NCBI RefSeq assembly: GCF_027244095.1
Contig: NC_069662.1
Span: 84,168,294-84,232,293, forward strand
Length of the DNA stretch: 64,000 nucleotides
Direction of reading: 5' to 3'
Source of the DNA: Hemicordylus capensis
Taxonomy: Eukaryota > Chordata > Lepidosauria > Squamata > Cordylidae
Part shown: one piece after another, positions 10,233-22,581 of the stretch
Position numbering within the stretch: the first letter of the stretch is position 1
Layout of the letters: each line of letters opens with the position of its first letter
The notes under the pieces: generated by a model
Database searches by the model: none
What the model was told of the DNA's origin: nothing
What the model saw: only the letters and a program-made list of their open reading frames with translations
Made by a program: the position numbers and the translations under genes

Positions 10233-12360
10233 ATGCCGAGATGAACCCACTCTTTCCCCCAGTAGACACAAAAGGGAATGGAGGAAGTCAGAAGCTTGCC
10301 TAAGGCCTTCTAATGAGCTGAGTGCCCCTTGTTCCCTCCCTCCCGCCATTGCTTGCAAATTCCCATCTGCAATATGGAGATAATACTGTATTTACCTTAA
10401 TCCAAGACTAGGTTTTTTCCACGTTCTTTAATGTTAGGAATTGGAAATTCAGAGCCCCTTTCAGGTAAATATTGGCATAACCTCATTTAATCTCGATTTT
10501 TAAGGGGGGTCATCTTAAATTCAGATCTACAGCAATACAGACAGATTTTCCTAGGGGTTTCCTAGCTTAAAAAAAATAATTTAAGAATTACAAGAAGATA
10601 ATCAGGAGTGTAGGTAGCTAGGGGAAAGGGCTCCCGTGTTCACCCCTCTCTCCAGTGGCCCCTCGGAGTGAGGGAAATAAAGAAGAAAATAGAGATGGGT
10701 GGAAGTGGGAGGCCCAAGTTCTTTGAACCCATTTGCTCAATTATAGTTACATCCCTGAAGATAATAGCAGACATGATGAGGAAAATTACTCAAATTAGTT
10801 AGGCATTGCCTAATATGTCCTTTTAATTTCAGTGGGATTACTTTGAGTAATTTTCCTCCTCATGTCAGCCAATATATGTATGAAAAAACTGTATAAGAGT
10901 TAAGTGTTACTGTGATGTAAGTAAGGCAAGGTTGTGTCTGTACAACAAATGCAGGTGAATTAAAAGTTGAAGACCATTTAAGATACTGGAAATGTAGTTG
11001 TGATGAAACAGTCCTGAGAATTCTCATTTAAACAACTATAAGAACCAGAATTCTTTGGGGTAAACAACAGGAAATCTTTGGAAGTGAAGTGAAAATATTG
11101 CAAGAGGCAGGGTACAAGAGCCAAGTTTACAGTTTCTTCTGAATAGTGGCTGCCTGAAGAAAGATTATTGTAGTAAAGGACGTGCCTCCCCTCCCCTTTC
11201 TCTGGAACATATTCTAGTTATCACCAAGAAACCTTTTCTCAGAGTGAAAAAAGTGGAAAGTTTCTAAATAGCTCTTTTACTGGAGAGGATTGCCTAGTGT
11301 TTGAAGCCGCCTGCACAAGGCCCAGATAGTTCTAATTCACTTCTTTGCTCAATTACATTTCCTGCGTGACCTTGCACAACAGATCACGAACAAACAGCAA
11401 GTCCTCATAGAATCAAAGCATGGCAGTTTGGCAATGGACTGTGACCTTTTGGTTGTGAAAGCTGCTTGTTTGCAGGATTAAATAAACGACTGTAGCATAG
11501 TTGGTCCCTGATGATGCTGAAGAAATTGTATCTTGTTAGCTGAGGAAATAGAACTTCCCAAGTTCTCTGATGCTCATTATTTAAACAGTGATTTTCCCAG
11601 TTCACTGAAATCAGTTAAACAGGCCATCTGCATTAATATGGAGTATAGTGCTGGGATTCTGGGAATATCTTACTATTGACTAGAAACTGCTTTATAGATG
11701 AGTATATCCTATCATTAAAAATTACAGCTTGAGCACCCCAGCAGTGCACTAATAATGTGATCAGAAATATCTCACTGAAGCCTTAGTTCTTTTATGAAAA
11801 TAATATTTTGAAAACAAAGTAAACATACTAGAGATTTAAACCACCTTCTCTTGAAATACTGTCAGTTAGTAAACAGAAAGTACAGGAAACCACACATTGG
11901 CTGATCACAGCAAACTTTCTCCAGATGTCCTGTTTAGGCCCAAATGTTGTGAAAGTTATCTGACCTTTCTCCACATCTCAGCCTCCAACCACTATCAGGA
12001 CCTTTCCACTTTTGTCAGAATTTTAGGATGGCTGGTAGTGGTGGCATTTATTTTGCAGTCTTCTGCAAAAATTAATAGAACAGATGTGTAATGTCTGACG
12101 TACAAAACATCTGGATAGACCTGGTCTCAACTATTGTTTGTCTTGATTAGTACCTCAAAAGGACTTCAGAAGCGGAAGGCTCGATAGCAAATGCATAGAG
12201 TGCTTTCATATAGCTCAGGTTAAGTGTCCCAGTCAATGCTTAAGGTGAAGACACATGTGATATAAGAAGAGCTCACCACAAATTTGTTGGTAGCTGGAGA
12301 AGCCCAACTTCCTCCTGGATTTGCAACTGAAATATAAGATGTGCATGCTAGTGACCTGCA
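10233..12360. other. No recognised feature (2.1 kb)
   Basis: The ORFs are at most 66 codons, without recognisable similarity. I saw no tRNA boxes or family repeats. Confidence 0.4.
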
Positions 12361-12368
12361 GTCTAGAT

Positions 12369-12504
12369 CAGGGATTCTCAATGTTGAGTCCCCAGATGTT
12401 ATTGGACTTCAGCTCCCATAATCCCCAGTCCCAGTGGCCTTTGGTTGGGGATTATGGGAGTTGGAGTCTAATAATATCTGGGGACCCAACGTTGAGAATC
12501 CCTG
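12369..12504. mobile_element. Fold-back hAT MITE, 136 bp
   Basis: It is a near-perfect palindrome with CAGGGATTCTCAATGTTG termini. The perfect 8-bp target duplications GTCTAGAT lie at 12361-12368 and 12505-12512. The CAGGGRTTCTCAA terminus with an 8-bp duplication is the hAT-Charlie type. A second copy of the same size lies at 29286-29421. Confidence 0.92.
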
Positions 12505-12512
12505 GTCTAGAT

Positions 12513-14309
12513 GATACTTTCAAACCACAGTTCTGTCTCCAGGCTTACCGGGAGACCAGTATGCAGGTGGGGCAGGAGGTAAATGCTCCCGGCCCTGTAA
12601 CTGCTATGGTGGCAAGCCAGGCACAAGCAGTGTGGGGAATGCAAGCTTTTTATCTGACTAGGATTCAAATCCAGGCTGGATAAGAACCCAGGGAATCATA
12701 CTGCCACACACACCCCACTGGCAGCATCCCTCCCACTGTGGTACCCCCCCATGGTGCCCCCCCATGGTGCCCCCAGTGGCACCCCTTCTCTTTCCACCGT
12801 GCACATGAGGTGCCCCTTCTCTGCCCACTCTGTGTGACAGCAGTAGTGGTGGCTGAGCAGCAAGCCGTTCCCTCACGGGGCTGCTGCCACCGGCAACACA
12901 TGGCAGGGAGAAAAGGGGTGGTGGGGGGCCGGGCCGCTGCTGGGGGCTCTGCCGCAGTGAGCACAGTGGTCCCAACAGCAGCTGTGTACAAGTTCTTGGA
13001 ACTTTAGTTATAGGTAATCAGGTGGTCTTTGCAAGGATGGAGCTCTTGCTCTGCCCTCATAAGGCTGCACAGCATGTCAGCCAGTGTGTTTTCTTCTGCT
13101 GTGGAATGAGCCTGCCTTCCTTCTGATTTCACTCCCCAAAAGACACACAAACTTGCTTTAAGACCAGCCCTGATTTCCTTTTCTTCTCCATCTATCCATC
13201 ATGCTTCAGGTGAGCTATCTACCTCACTTTTCCCCAAGCACTTTGCATGTTCATCTGAATAAATATTTGGCACTTAAAAAACATATTTTTCCTAAACTTG
13301 GAAAGCTGTCCCGAGGAGAGTGGCTTCATAACTGTCACAAAGGCTAGCTAATCAGTACTACTTTGAAGCCCATTCAACTACAAGCAGAAAGAATACATCC
13401 CCCCTGATGTGATCTAGAACAGAAGACTCAGTGTCAGCCTCACTAAATGCAGTGGGTATGCTTCCATACCAGGCTCACTGCTCACATTGTGTACATCTGG
13501 ATGTGTCCAAACATGCTTGGTTCATGTCATATTAACTTAAAAATGAAAGCTGTTCTGTCCTAAGCATTCAAAATTCTAAAGTTAGAAATCCCATGCCTGC
13601 TGTGGATCAGCTGGTGACCTCTCACCTTGGCTCTCAGAACCCACTCGGATGTATATGTGAAGCAACAAACGTTTCTGCTTTCTTTTTGGATTGCTTGTGT
13701 GTCATGTGATTTCATCTGGTCTGCGGGAAGTTTCTTTATTACATGAATGTTGTGTTGGTATGGAAGCCAGGGTGTTTTTAACAATAGTTCCACAGAATCC
13801 CAGTGGTGTTTTATTATTAAACACCATATGAGGCTGTAAAATAAAACAACTCCAGTCATGATGAAGCTCTTTGGTAGTTCAGAGTTCTGTTTGTTCTCTG
13901 AAGCTAAATCTGGCAATTCTGCAACTGTCTAAATGTGTTTACTGAGCATCTTAGGGTTTCTTTTGTGTGTGAGTGTGAAGTTTGTGTTTCCCCTTTCTTC
14001 TATGCAAGCTTGCAGGAAGAATTTGGATGCACATGAGACCAAGATTAAAGTAATGCTGATGAATAATGCTGTTAATAGTGCTGCAAGTGTCTAATTAATC
14101 AATGCAATAAAGTTTTCCTTCATGTAGCTCAAAGATTATCAATCATAATTAACATGGATTCTAGGGTTGGGATGGAATTCCACCCTAAATGAAATCCCAT
14201 GCACAATCTCAGGTTCTAATTTAGGATTAAGTGCTTCTGAAATAGACCCAGGAACCACTGCAGTGTGACAGCTTTTGAGCCCATTCTGCAAATTACATCT
14301 GAGCCCATT
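12513..14309. other. No gene recognised; GC-rich patch at 12700-12990
   Basis: The patch at 12700-12990 is GC-rich with short CCCCATGGTGCC-type repeats, and overlapping ORFs run on both strands. None has recognisable similarity. A duplicated GAGCCCATTCTGCAAAT lies at 14277-14318. The remainder shows nothing recognisable. Confidence 0.4.
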
Positions 14310-15441
14310 CTGCAAATGAGGATGTGGGTGGAGAGAGGGGGTAGCTGTGGTCTATAAGGATACTATTTCTCTTACCAGGAGCCCTGTCAGGGAGTTGGCC
14401 TATATTGAATGTATGTTCCTAAGTCTAGGGGCCAAGGATAGGTTGGGACTTCTGTTGGCATACCGATCACCCCGTTGTCCAATGGAGTCCCTAACTGAGC
14501 TGACGGACCTAGTTGCTTAGTTGGCATTGGAGTGGACCAGGCTGTTAGTGGTGGGGGACTTCAATGTCCATTTCGGGACCGGGTTTTCAGGGGCAGCTCA
14601 GGAGTTCATAGCAGCCATGATGACTATGGGCCTATCCAAGTGGTCTCTGGACTGACGCATGGTGCAGGTCACACACTTGACTTGGTCTTTTGCTCTTATC
14701 AGGGTGGTGTCCCGTGGGTGGGGACCCCGTCCACTGGGACCCCCTCCACTGTCATGGATGGATCACCATCTGGTTAAGGTAAGACTTGCAGCCACAACCC
14801 ACCTCTTTAGGGGTGGAGGACGCATTAGGTTGGTCCACCGGAGAAGGTTATTGGATCCGATAGGATCACAAGAAGCCTTGGAAGGGTTTCAAGTTGCCTC
14901 TGCTAGTGATCCTGTTGATGCTCTGGTGCAAATATGGTATAATGAACTTACTAGAGTGGTAGACACAATCGCTCCTAAGTGTCCTCTCCGATCTGCTTTA
15001 AAGTGCAAGAGGAGGAAGACACGGTGCAAATCCAAAAGATTGCAACACAGAGCTCATTTGAGGATCTATGTGCAGATGGCAAAGAAGCAGTTCTTCTCTG
15101 CCCACATTGCTTCTGCAAATTCACATCCATCTGAGTTGTCTAGGGTTGTGAGGGGGCTAGTTCATGCCCCACCCACCTTGAATTTGAACTTGGAACCATC
15201 TGTCACTAGCTGTTGATGTTTTTAACAAGTTTTTTGCAGATAAAATATCTTGTATTTGTGCTGAACTAGACTCCATAGTTACTGCAGAGTCTATCATAGA
15301 GGTGACCAGCAACCACTCTTGTAGGACTGAATTGGATTGTTTTCAGTTTGTTACTTCTGAAGATGTGGACAAACTGCTTCAGAGTGTATGCCCCACCACC
15401 TGCTCTCTTGACTCTTGCCCAACTTGGTTTATTTCACTTGG
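14310..15441 (+). mobile_element. L2-clade LINE, 5' (endonuclease) segment
   Basis: Conceptual reading gives GGGVAVVYKDTISLT, then VVGDFNVHFG, GLTH...GHTLDLVF (in two frames) and WMDHHLVKVRL. These are the landmarks of the apurinic-type endonuclease of L2/Jockey-superfamily LINEs. The reading continues to PTTCSLDSCPTWFIS, the spacer just before the reverse transcriptase. Several frameshifts and stops show it is dead. The element is interrupted at about 15441 and resumes at about 18535. Confidence 0.85.
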
Positions 15442-15781
15442 CAGTCATATTATTATTTATTTACACAGTCAGAGAGGTGTTATTGACTGGTTTGTTTTAT
15501 CCAGACATCGAGTCCTTACCAAGGACCTGGGATGGCTGAATTTTATTGTCAATGTTGTTGCTGTTGTTATAGATATCGTCGCAGAATATAGGCTGTTCCC
15601 AGTAAAGCTGCTTTTTGTAATTGGCTGATGGTGATTTCTGTGACCCCAATGGTGCTGAGGTGCTCTTCAAGGTCTTTTAGAACTGCACCCAGGGCGCCAA
15701 TTACCACTGGGATTATTTTGGTCTTTTTCTGCCACAGCCTTTCAATTTCAATTTGTAGATCTTTGTATTTGGTGATTTTTT

Positions 15782-16288
15782 CTATTTTTTTTTTTCTTCT
15801 ATTCTGCTATCCCCTGGTATTGCTATGTCGATTATTTTAACTTGTTTTTCTTTCTTCTCGACTACAGTGATATCTGGTGTATTGTGTGTCAGATGTTTGT
15901 CTGTTTGTAGTCGGAAGTCCCATAATATTGTTACATCTTCATTTTCTACCACTTTTTCAATTTTATGGTCCCACCAATATTTGGCTACAGGTAGCTTGTA
16001 TTTTTTGCAGATGTTCCAGTGTATCATCCCTGCTACCTTGTCATGCCTTTGTCTGTAGTCAGTCTGTGCGATATTTTTACAACAGCTGATTAGGTGGTCC
16101 ACTGTTTCATCTGCTTTTTTACAAAGGCGGCACTTGCTGTTTGTTGTGGATTTTTCTACTTTTGCTCTTATTGCATTTGATCTTAGTGCCTGTTCTTGCG
16201 CAGCCAGTATTAAATCCTCTGTTTCTTTCTTCAAGTTGCCATTCTTAAGCCATTGCCAGGTCTTGGTGATGTCTGATTTTCCAGACAT
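15782..16288 (-). pseudogene. R4 CCHC finger and restriction-like endonuclease
   Basis: The 168-codon open stretch contains CRLC...H...C (codons near 16132 to 16081), then KVAGMIHWNICKKY and a PD (15874)-x13-D (15829) pattern. The last is the PD-(D/E)xK-like core of the R2/R4 endonuclease, ending in IIDIAIPGDSRIEEK. In the intact family this enzyme nicks DNA to prime reverse transcription. This stretch is open, but the flanking frames are broken, so no complete protein is made. Confidence 0.85.
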
Positions 16289-16466
16289 ATAGGAAATATG
16301 GTATAGCCCAGGTGTTTATGGCTTGTATGGTGTTCCCGCCATTGAGTTTGGACCTGAGGATTTTTCTAACTCTCCTGATGTATTCACTTCCCATTTTTCT
16401 TTTAACTTCAGTGTGTGCGATCTTATCAGCCTGGAGAATGCCCAAGTATTTGTAATGTTCTTTCTC

Positions 16467-16943
16467 TTACAGGTTCTTGATCTTGCTTCCATTGGGCAGT
16501 TCTATTCCTTCTGCTTTTTTTATTTTTGTTATTTTTGTTATTATTAATGCAGCACACTTGTCTAGTCCAAACTCCATGGCTATATCGCTACTGAATATAC
16601 AGACAGTGTTTAGCAGTGATTTGATTTCTGACTGGGACTTTCCATACAACTTCAGATCATCTATGTACAGCAGATGGTTGATTTGACTTGATGTTTTAGA
16701 TGTTTGGTATCCAAGGCCTGTTTTGTTTAGTATTTGTGAAAGAGGGGTCATGGTGATTACAAACAACAGAGGGGATAGTGAGTCCGCTTGGAAAATACCT
16801 CTTCTAATGCTAACCTGTCCAAGTGTCTCGCCATTGATTGTTAACTGTGTACTCCACATGCTCATTGCTTTTTTTGTAAATATCTGAATGTTTTTGCTGA
16901 CACCAGTTGTTTCTAAACATTTTAGTATCCATGTGTGAGGCAA
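16467..16943 (-). pseudogene. R4 reverse transcriptase, central part
   Basis: A 158-codon stretch holds TGVSKNIQIF, SIRRGIFQADSLSPLLF (the G-QGD-LSPLLF region, here FQADSLSPLL) and HLLYIDDLKLYGKS (active-site codons near 16656-16667). The upstream RT part lies in another frame at 16922-17164 (KIKNWTAPGDDELHGFWLKH), so a frameshift separates them. It is a dead copy. Confidence 0.87.
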
Positions 16944-17200
16944 TGAATCAAAGGCTTTCTTGTAGTCAATTCATGCAACACTGCATGATTGAATTGTTTT
17001 GATAGTTGTTTATGAAGGCTTGTTAGGTGTTTAAGCCAAAAGCCATGCAGTTCATCGTCGCCTGGAGCAGTCCAATTTTTAATTTTCTTTGCTCTTTCAC
17101 TTATTAATTCTGGTGTTATTATTAGATCTTGCATTTGTTGGTTACATTTTTCGACCTCTTTCATCCAGCCTGCTTTTTTATTATAATCTATTGGATTGTC

Positions 17201-17773
17201 TCATAATTTCCACCAGAATTGCACTGATTCTTCTTTATTTGGTGTTTCTATGTTTCTTGCAGTTTCTCCTTCTATGCTTTGGTAGAAACATCGCTGATTC
17301 GAATGGAATTGGAGATTCTGCCTGTGTTGTGTAATTCTGGCTTCATACCTGCTAATTTTCTTTGACACTGCTGTTATCTGCTGCTTTATTATTTCCAGGA
17401 CTTCTCTAATTTTCCTTGAATCTAGGTGGTATTTTTGGATCAGATACTGTTTGGTGTTTTCATTCTTCAGCTTCTTGTCTTTCATATCTTTCAATTTACT
17501 AGCATCTGATCTAAGCCTGGAGATTTTATTTTCTAATCTAATCTTCCATTTAGGTGATGTACTGCTTTCTTTTTTTACAGGTCCACTGATCTTATATCCG
17601 AGCTCTTGTGTTGTTATTGTTGCTGCACTGTACATTAGTTGGTTTGTTTCTTGCAAATTCTTGGTTGTTATCTCTGCAAGTGCAGCATTGACATCTTTTA
17701 ATGCCTGAGCGAGTTGTTTTTTGGCAACTGTTTTTAGAGCTGGAAGTCGAACCCTGGTGGTGGTTTGGTTCAT
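17201..17773 (-). pseudogene. R4 N-terminal region
   Basis: A 190-codon stretch is Lys/Gln-rich and helical, including LPALKTVAKKQLAQALKDVN and NLQETNQLMYSAATITTQEL, a pattern I associate with the region upstream of the RT in R4 elements. It ends in EESVQFWWKL just before the RT. A further N-terminal segment, 18054-18374, is in another frame. Confidence 0.7.
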
Positions 17774-18391
17774 GTGCTCAGTTATTTTTTGCTTTAGTTC
17801 TTGTTGCTTTTCTGTTAAATGGCATTTGTGTTTTGAGGTGAAGGCAAAGGGGTGGTTGCCTGGTTTTGATTTTGAAACAGTTCAGTAACAGTGGCATCCT
17901 CTATTTCCAACACCTCCTCCACCTGCGCCTGAGCAACTTCTTCAATTGGTGGTAATTCTTCTTCCATATCTTGAGCCTGTGTTGCTCTTTGCAGTTTTTC
18001 CAGCTCAGCTCCTGTGAATACTTTATTTCTTATTATGTATCTTCTCTGGTCTGCTAGCCTTTGTTCTGTTGTTTCTGTATCTGGATGCTTCTTTCTTCCA
18101 GTAACTTTGCTGTCTTCAGCCCTGGTTGCTCAACTGAAGATCCTGAGTCCTGTTGCCCACTTGCCACCAGATGTCCAGGGACTATAGCACCTGGCGCGGT
18201 CCTTGTTGACCCGGGTGACGACCGATCCGGTATAGATTTATTAAAGTTACGTCTCACCATATTGTTGATGGGAGAGGCACTCTTTGTCTGGCTCCTCTGG
18301 TGAGACCTGTCCAGTATGGTTGGACCTCTGGCATAGCTCTCACCTTCCTCAGAGCACACAAGCCCCACAACCACGCCAAGGTAGTGTATTA

Positions 18392-18531
18392 TTTCTATAC
18401 CGCCCTTCCAAAAATGGCTCTGGGCGGTTTACACAGAGAAATAATAATTACATAAAATGGATCCCTGTTCCCAAAGGGCTCACAGTCTAAAAAGAAACAT
18501 AAGATATACACCAGCAACAGTCCCTGGACTG
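18392..18531 (-). mobile_element. L2-type LINE 3' tail, inverted, in the R4/L2 nest
   Basis: In complement it carries TTTAGACTGTGAGCCCTTTG and AAACCGCCCAGAGCC...GGGCGGTATAGAAAT, as in the copies at 53284 and 29620. It lies between the R4 5' end and the resumed L2 coding region, so the nest has at least three layers. Confidence 0.7.
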
Positions 18532-18578
18532 TTATCAGAGAGGGTCTGGTAAATTTTTATCAGAGAGGGTCTGGTAAA
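18532..18578. repeat. Tandem 22-bp direct repeat in the L2 element
   Basis: TATCAGAGAGGGTCTGGTAA occurs at about 18534 and again at about 18558, just before the L2 reading frame resumes. It may be a duplication linked to the insertion. Confidence 0.85.
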
Positions 18579-19985
18579 TATAATAAATGCTTCTCTGAGG
18601 GAGGGCAGGATGCCGCCTTGTCTTAAGGAGGCTATTAGTAGATCTTATTTGAAGGAACCTGCATTGGATTCCTCAGAGTTAATTAATTACAGGCCTATCT
18701 CTAATCTTCTTTGGTTGGGAAAGGTGATTGAGCGAGAGGTTGCTTCTCAGCTCCAGGCAGTTTTGGATGACACAGATTATTTAGATCCTTTTCAGACTGG
18801 CTTTCAGGTGGGCAATGGGGTAGAGACTGACTTGGTCGGCCTGATGGATGATCTCCAATTGGCGATCGACAGAGGGAGTGTGACTCTGCTGATCCTTTTG
18901 GATCTCTCAGCAGCTTTCGATACCATTAACCATGGTATCCTGCTGGGTCACTTGAAGAAGGTGGGATTGAGTGGCACTGTTTTACAGTGGTTCTGTTCCT
19001 ACCTCTCTGGCAGATTCCAAATGGTGTCACTTGGAGACTGTTGCTCTGGAAAGCGAGAGCTAAAATGTGGGGTTCCACAAGGCTTCATACTGTCTCCAAT
19101 GCTTTTTAACATCTACATTAAACTGCTGGGAGAAATCGTCAGGAAGTTTGGTCTGGGATGCTGTCAATATGCCGATGACACCCAGATCTATTTCTCTTTA
19201 CCAACTTCATCAGGAAATTGCATGACCCCCCTAAGTGCCTGCCTGGAGGCGATATAGGTCTGGATGAAGGATAACAGGCTGAGGCTGAATCCAAACAAGA
19301 CGGAGGTTCTGTCTGTAGGGGGTCAGGATTCGAGAGATGGTATAGATCTGGATGTGGTTACGCTCCCCCTAAAAGCTCAGGTTCGTAGTCTGGGAGTGCT
19401 CCTGGATCTCAAACTCTCCCTGGTTTTTCAGGTTGAAGCTGTGGCCAGGAGTACTTTTTATCAGCTTTTGCTGATACATCCATTTCTGGAGACAAGTGAC
19501 CTTGAAACATATGCTGGTACATATGCTGGTAACCTCTAGGCTTGACTACTATAATGCTCTCTACTTGGGGCTGCCTTTGTACGTAGTTCAGAAACTACAA
19601 TTGGTACAGAATACTGCAGCCAGATTGGTCTCTGGGTTTACCCAAAGGGATCATATAACACCAATTCTAAAAGAACTGTACTGGCTGCCGATGTTTCCGA
19701 ATGAATACAAAGTACTGGTTATCACCTATAAAACCCTTCATGGCTTAGGTCCAGGGTACTTAAAAGAGCGCCTTCTGTGTCGTGAACCCTGTCACCTATT
19801 AAGATCATCTGGAGAGGTCCGGTTGCAGTCGCTGCCAACTTGTTTGGCAACTCTTGACCAGGCCTGCTCTGTAGCTGTGCCAGGGCTTTGGAACATACTC
19901 CCTGTTGGAATGAGAGCATCTCCTTCTCTGGTTGTTTTTAGGAGGACCCTGAAGACATGCAAGGTGGGGTCCTAATACAGCCCAA
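18535..19985 (+). mobile_element. L2-clade LINE, 3' (reverse transcriptase) segment
   Basis: The reading resumes with INASLREGRMP at about 18580, colinear with the segment ending at 15441. It holds NYRPISNL, LLDLSAAFDTINH, GVPQGFILSPMLFN and CQYADDTQIYF (YADD at 19168-19179), then NPNKTEVLSVGG and a C-terminal part to 19975. The L2 clade is assigned from these motifs. The 3' untranslated region is missing. Confidence 0.9.
18580..19975 (+). pseudogene. L2 reverse transcriptase and C-terminus
   Basis: The stretch 18610-19257 is open for 215 codons. It stops once at 19255-19257, reopens at 19264-19539, then shifts frame to 19496-19975. That last part contains LQLVQNTAARLVSG and LHGLGPGYLKE, typical of the L2 C-terminus. 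Visible lesions are one in-frame stop and at least one frameshift. No functional protein is expected. Confidence 0.87.
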
Positions 19986-20750
19986 GTGCATCACCTGGCC
20001 ATGCTCGGCTTCTCTGCACATTCTTGGAAACTTCCATTGTTGTGAGGGGGAACGTGACAAAACTACTCTGAAGGTGGAATAATTGTGAAATCTGTTCCCA
20101 GTTCCACAGAGTTTTGGAGTGCACGTGAAGGGGTGATTCAGATAAACACCCCCTCGTATGATTAAGGGATGTCCCTCAAGAGCATCAAGATATCCTGCTG
20201 TGGTGTCAGGGCAGCTCATTATCATCCCCTAGTTTACAGACCAAACCTTGATAGAAGTACGGTTACAAGGTTAGGAGAAAAGTTGGCAACCCTAATCCCC
20301 TCATTATAAAAGGCTTCCTGCCTTGGTGTAGTTCACAGGCCTAATAGCTGGAAGGAACATTGTGACACAAGAGTTTCATTTCTTTTAAAAGTCCCACTTG
20401 GTGCCTGGTACTTCCTTCAGATTGAAACTCCATCAGATCAGTTGACCTGAGTCCCAGAGGTTGAGTCGGTAGTGTGGCAAAGAAGAAGAAGGGAGGGGGA
20501 ACCACCTCCTTTCCCCTCATTAATAGAACTCAAGCTTTGCTAAATCTCTCTTGCAACTTCTTTCAAACAATGTATTTTAAGAATCCTAGCATGCTGGAAC
20601 AAGTTGCAGCTTGGCTCTGGTGAGCCAGTATATTGCAGCATTTTGATAATAATAGCACACCGTTCATTTTAGTGCTCACTGTAGAACAGAGCACAGCAAT
20701 AAAGGCAAAAGAAAAAGAAAAAAAAGGATGTTTCACTGACACACTCTCAT

Positions 20751-20753
<3 letters not shown>
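19986..20753. other. No recognised feature
   Basis: No ORF, SINE or LINE motif was recognised. Confidence 0.4.

Positions 20754-20788
<35 letters not shown>
20754..20788. repeat. (AC)n microsatellite
   Basis: About 35 bp of uninterrupted AC dinucleotides, visible directly. Confidence 0.98.
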
Positions 20789-20789
<1 letters not shown>

Positions 20790-20790
<1 letters not shown>

Positions 20791-21515
20791 AGACTGAATT
20801 GCTGGAGTGGTATGACACATGAATGCCTGAATGGGTCTGTAGTCATTCACATTGCTTAAAGTGAGTAGGTTGTGGCATGTTGCCTAATCTGTTCACATGA
20901 ACAAATGCAAGATACTTTAAGTACTTCTACAGGGGTTAATCAGGTGGGTGTGCTTTATTTCTGCATTTTTCACACACATTATATGCATCTGCATTTCCCT
21001 CCATTTCCTTACAAGGAAGAAAACAATTCCACGAAGATGTCTAAGGATATCCCAGGGTGCCTCTCTGCTATGATTTAGGGATCATGGTCCTCTATTGTGT
21101 TCAGATGCACCCTGAGAAGAAGAGGAAGGTACTGCACTCCGCTCATAATGTTAACATTAGCAATTCAGTACTACCTATTTCTCCTTACAGAAGAATCTGT
21201 ATTATTGGTCTTTCCCTACTGTGGCTCACATCCCAATTACTATCGTGGGGGCAGAGCAAAGAGCTGTGTATTCATTGTGGCAGTCTTCCCCACTAAGGTT
21301 GAGCAGTCTTCCCCACCAGTGAGGAGACCAAATTTCAGGGTTCCTACCTTGCCCTCGAAGCACTCTGTGCCTTGTAGAATTATACCCCTGAAGATCATGC
21401 AGCCCCCAGGGACATACTTTTGTGTGGCATACAGCACTTCTTGGGAAGGTGGCATTTGACATACACGCTACACACCTATCATACCTTCCCCTGGAAGCAC
21501 TGTGTTCCACATCAA
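20790..21515. other. No recognised feature
   Basis: The longest ORFs (about 120 codons at 21097) have no recognisable similarity and overlap ORFs on the other strand. Confidence 0.4.
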
Positions 21516-21516
21516 A

Positions 21517-21612
21517 GTACTACTACAAATATTTATATTGTTTTCAACAGTTCTCAAAGGAGCTGACATAAAACAAAATAATAATAACTAAGATGGTTCC
21601 CTGTACCCAAAG
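21517..21612 (-). mobile_element. Short L2-type LINE tail, minus strand
   Basis: TATTTATATTGTTTTCAACAG, then TTCTCAAAG, and GGTTCCCTGTACCCAAAGGG match the better-preserved copies at 29620 and 30930. Confidence 0.55.
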
Positions 21613-22573
21613 GGTGGGGGCTACACAACACTCAGGGATATATTTCTATGGGTTTCAGTGGTTGAAACCTCCAAATTTTCCCTCTTCACTGCACACTGGT
21701 TGCTGCATAACTTGTTTCAGTCCTCCACAGCAGGTGCATAGCTCACTTTCTATGCCTGCTTCATTAATCAGGATCTGAGTCTGTGATTTTGTCTACACAT
21801 GCATTTGTTGAAAGCAATGCTGGAGATTTTAGAGGCTTGATGTTGTGAAAAATATTGGGGGGAAATATTTTCAGAAATAGTTTCAGTAAGAGCTGGCAAC
21901 CCTACACACTAAATCTAGCTGTCTACTCTTTGCCCCTTTCTTACTATCGGGTATTATGATTACCAGGCAGCCAAATGAGATGAGTAACACCTCACCATTG
22001 AATTGTGAACTGCCTTCCTTGGAAAGCATTTATTATTACTGGACCATTTGTAATACTACAAAAAGGGTAAAAACCACAAGCATTTTGATTGGGAACTCTC
22101 AAATAAACACAAAAGGGAAGGGAAGAAAATGTAAAAGGAGAAGAATGGAACAGAAGAAGTCTAGCAATTAGAATGAACACCTGTTGAGTAATGTTTACAG
22201 AACTGAAGGAGATACAGTAGACCAGATCTCTGGAACTAGTACATTCTGTAGGCAACAATGAAGGAAACAGGATGTAAATGGATTAGGGAAGCAGAAATTC
22301 AAAGATTAAAAAGAAGCAGATAAATAAATACCAAAGTCTATAAAAACAAAAAGAGAATAAAATAAAACAAAGAACGGATAGGATGGAGCCAATGAATTAA
22401 TATATTTAAAAGTGAATAGCAAAGTTTTAAACTGAATCCAGAAAGAATGAAGTAACCAATGAAGACAAACGGATAATGCAATAATGTGACCATACGAGTC
22501 AAATGGATGTTGAGTAAAAGAAGGGAGCTGAAATAAGAATAAGGGAGAACCAACAAGTAAACAAAAAATTCTG
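21613..22573. other. No recognised feature
   Basis: A moderately purine-rich stretch lies near 22100-22560. There are no recognisable genes. Confidence 0.4.
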
Positions 22574-22581
22574 GTAAGAAC

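Larger units (their letters stand above)
15442..18390 (-). mobile_element. R4-clade LINE inserted in the L2 element
   Basis: The 2.95-kb element reads on the minus strand. From its 5' end (high coordinates) there is an N-terminal segment (about 17201-18374), a reverse transcriptase (about 16450-17170), then a CCHC finger and a restriction-like endonuclease (15782-16290). This single-ORF order with the endonuclease after the RT is the R2/R4 type. The YIDDLKLYGKS form of the RT active-site motif is typical of R4. Its 3' end, at low coordinates, finishes in TAAATAATAATA-like sequence. The reading frame is broken several times. It is likely 5'-truncated, since the family is usually longer. Confidence 0.87.

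Noticed and set aside
12658-13007. Overlapping ORFs of about 90-108 codons in a GC-rich patch
   Set aside because: They occur in several frames on both strands with repeat-driven His/Gly/Pro peptides. No splice context or similarity was seen.
21097-21459. A 120-codon plus-strand ORF
   Set aside because: It overlaps ORFs on the other strand of similar length, with no recognisable motif or codon pattern.
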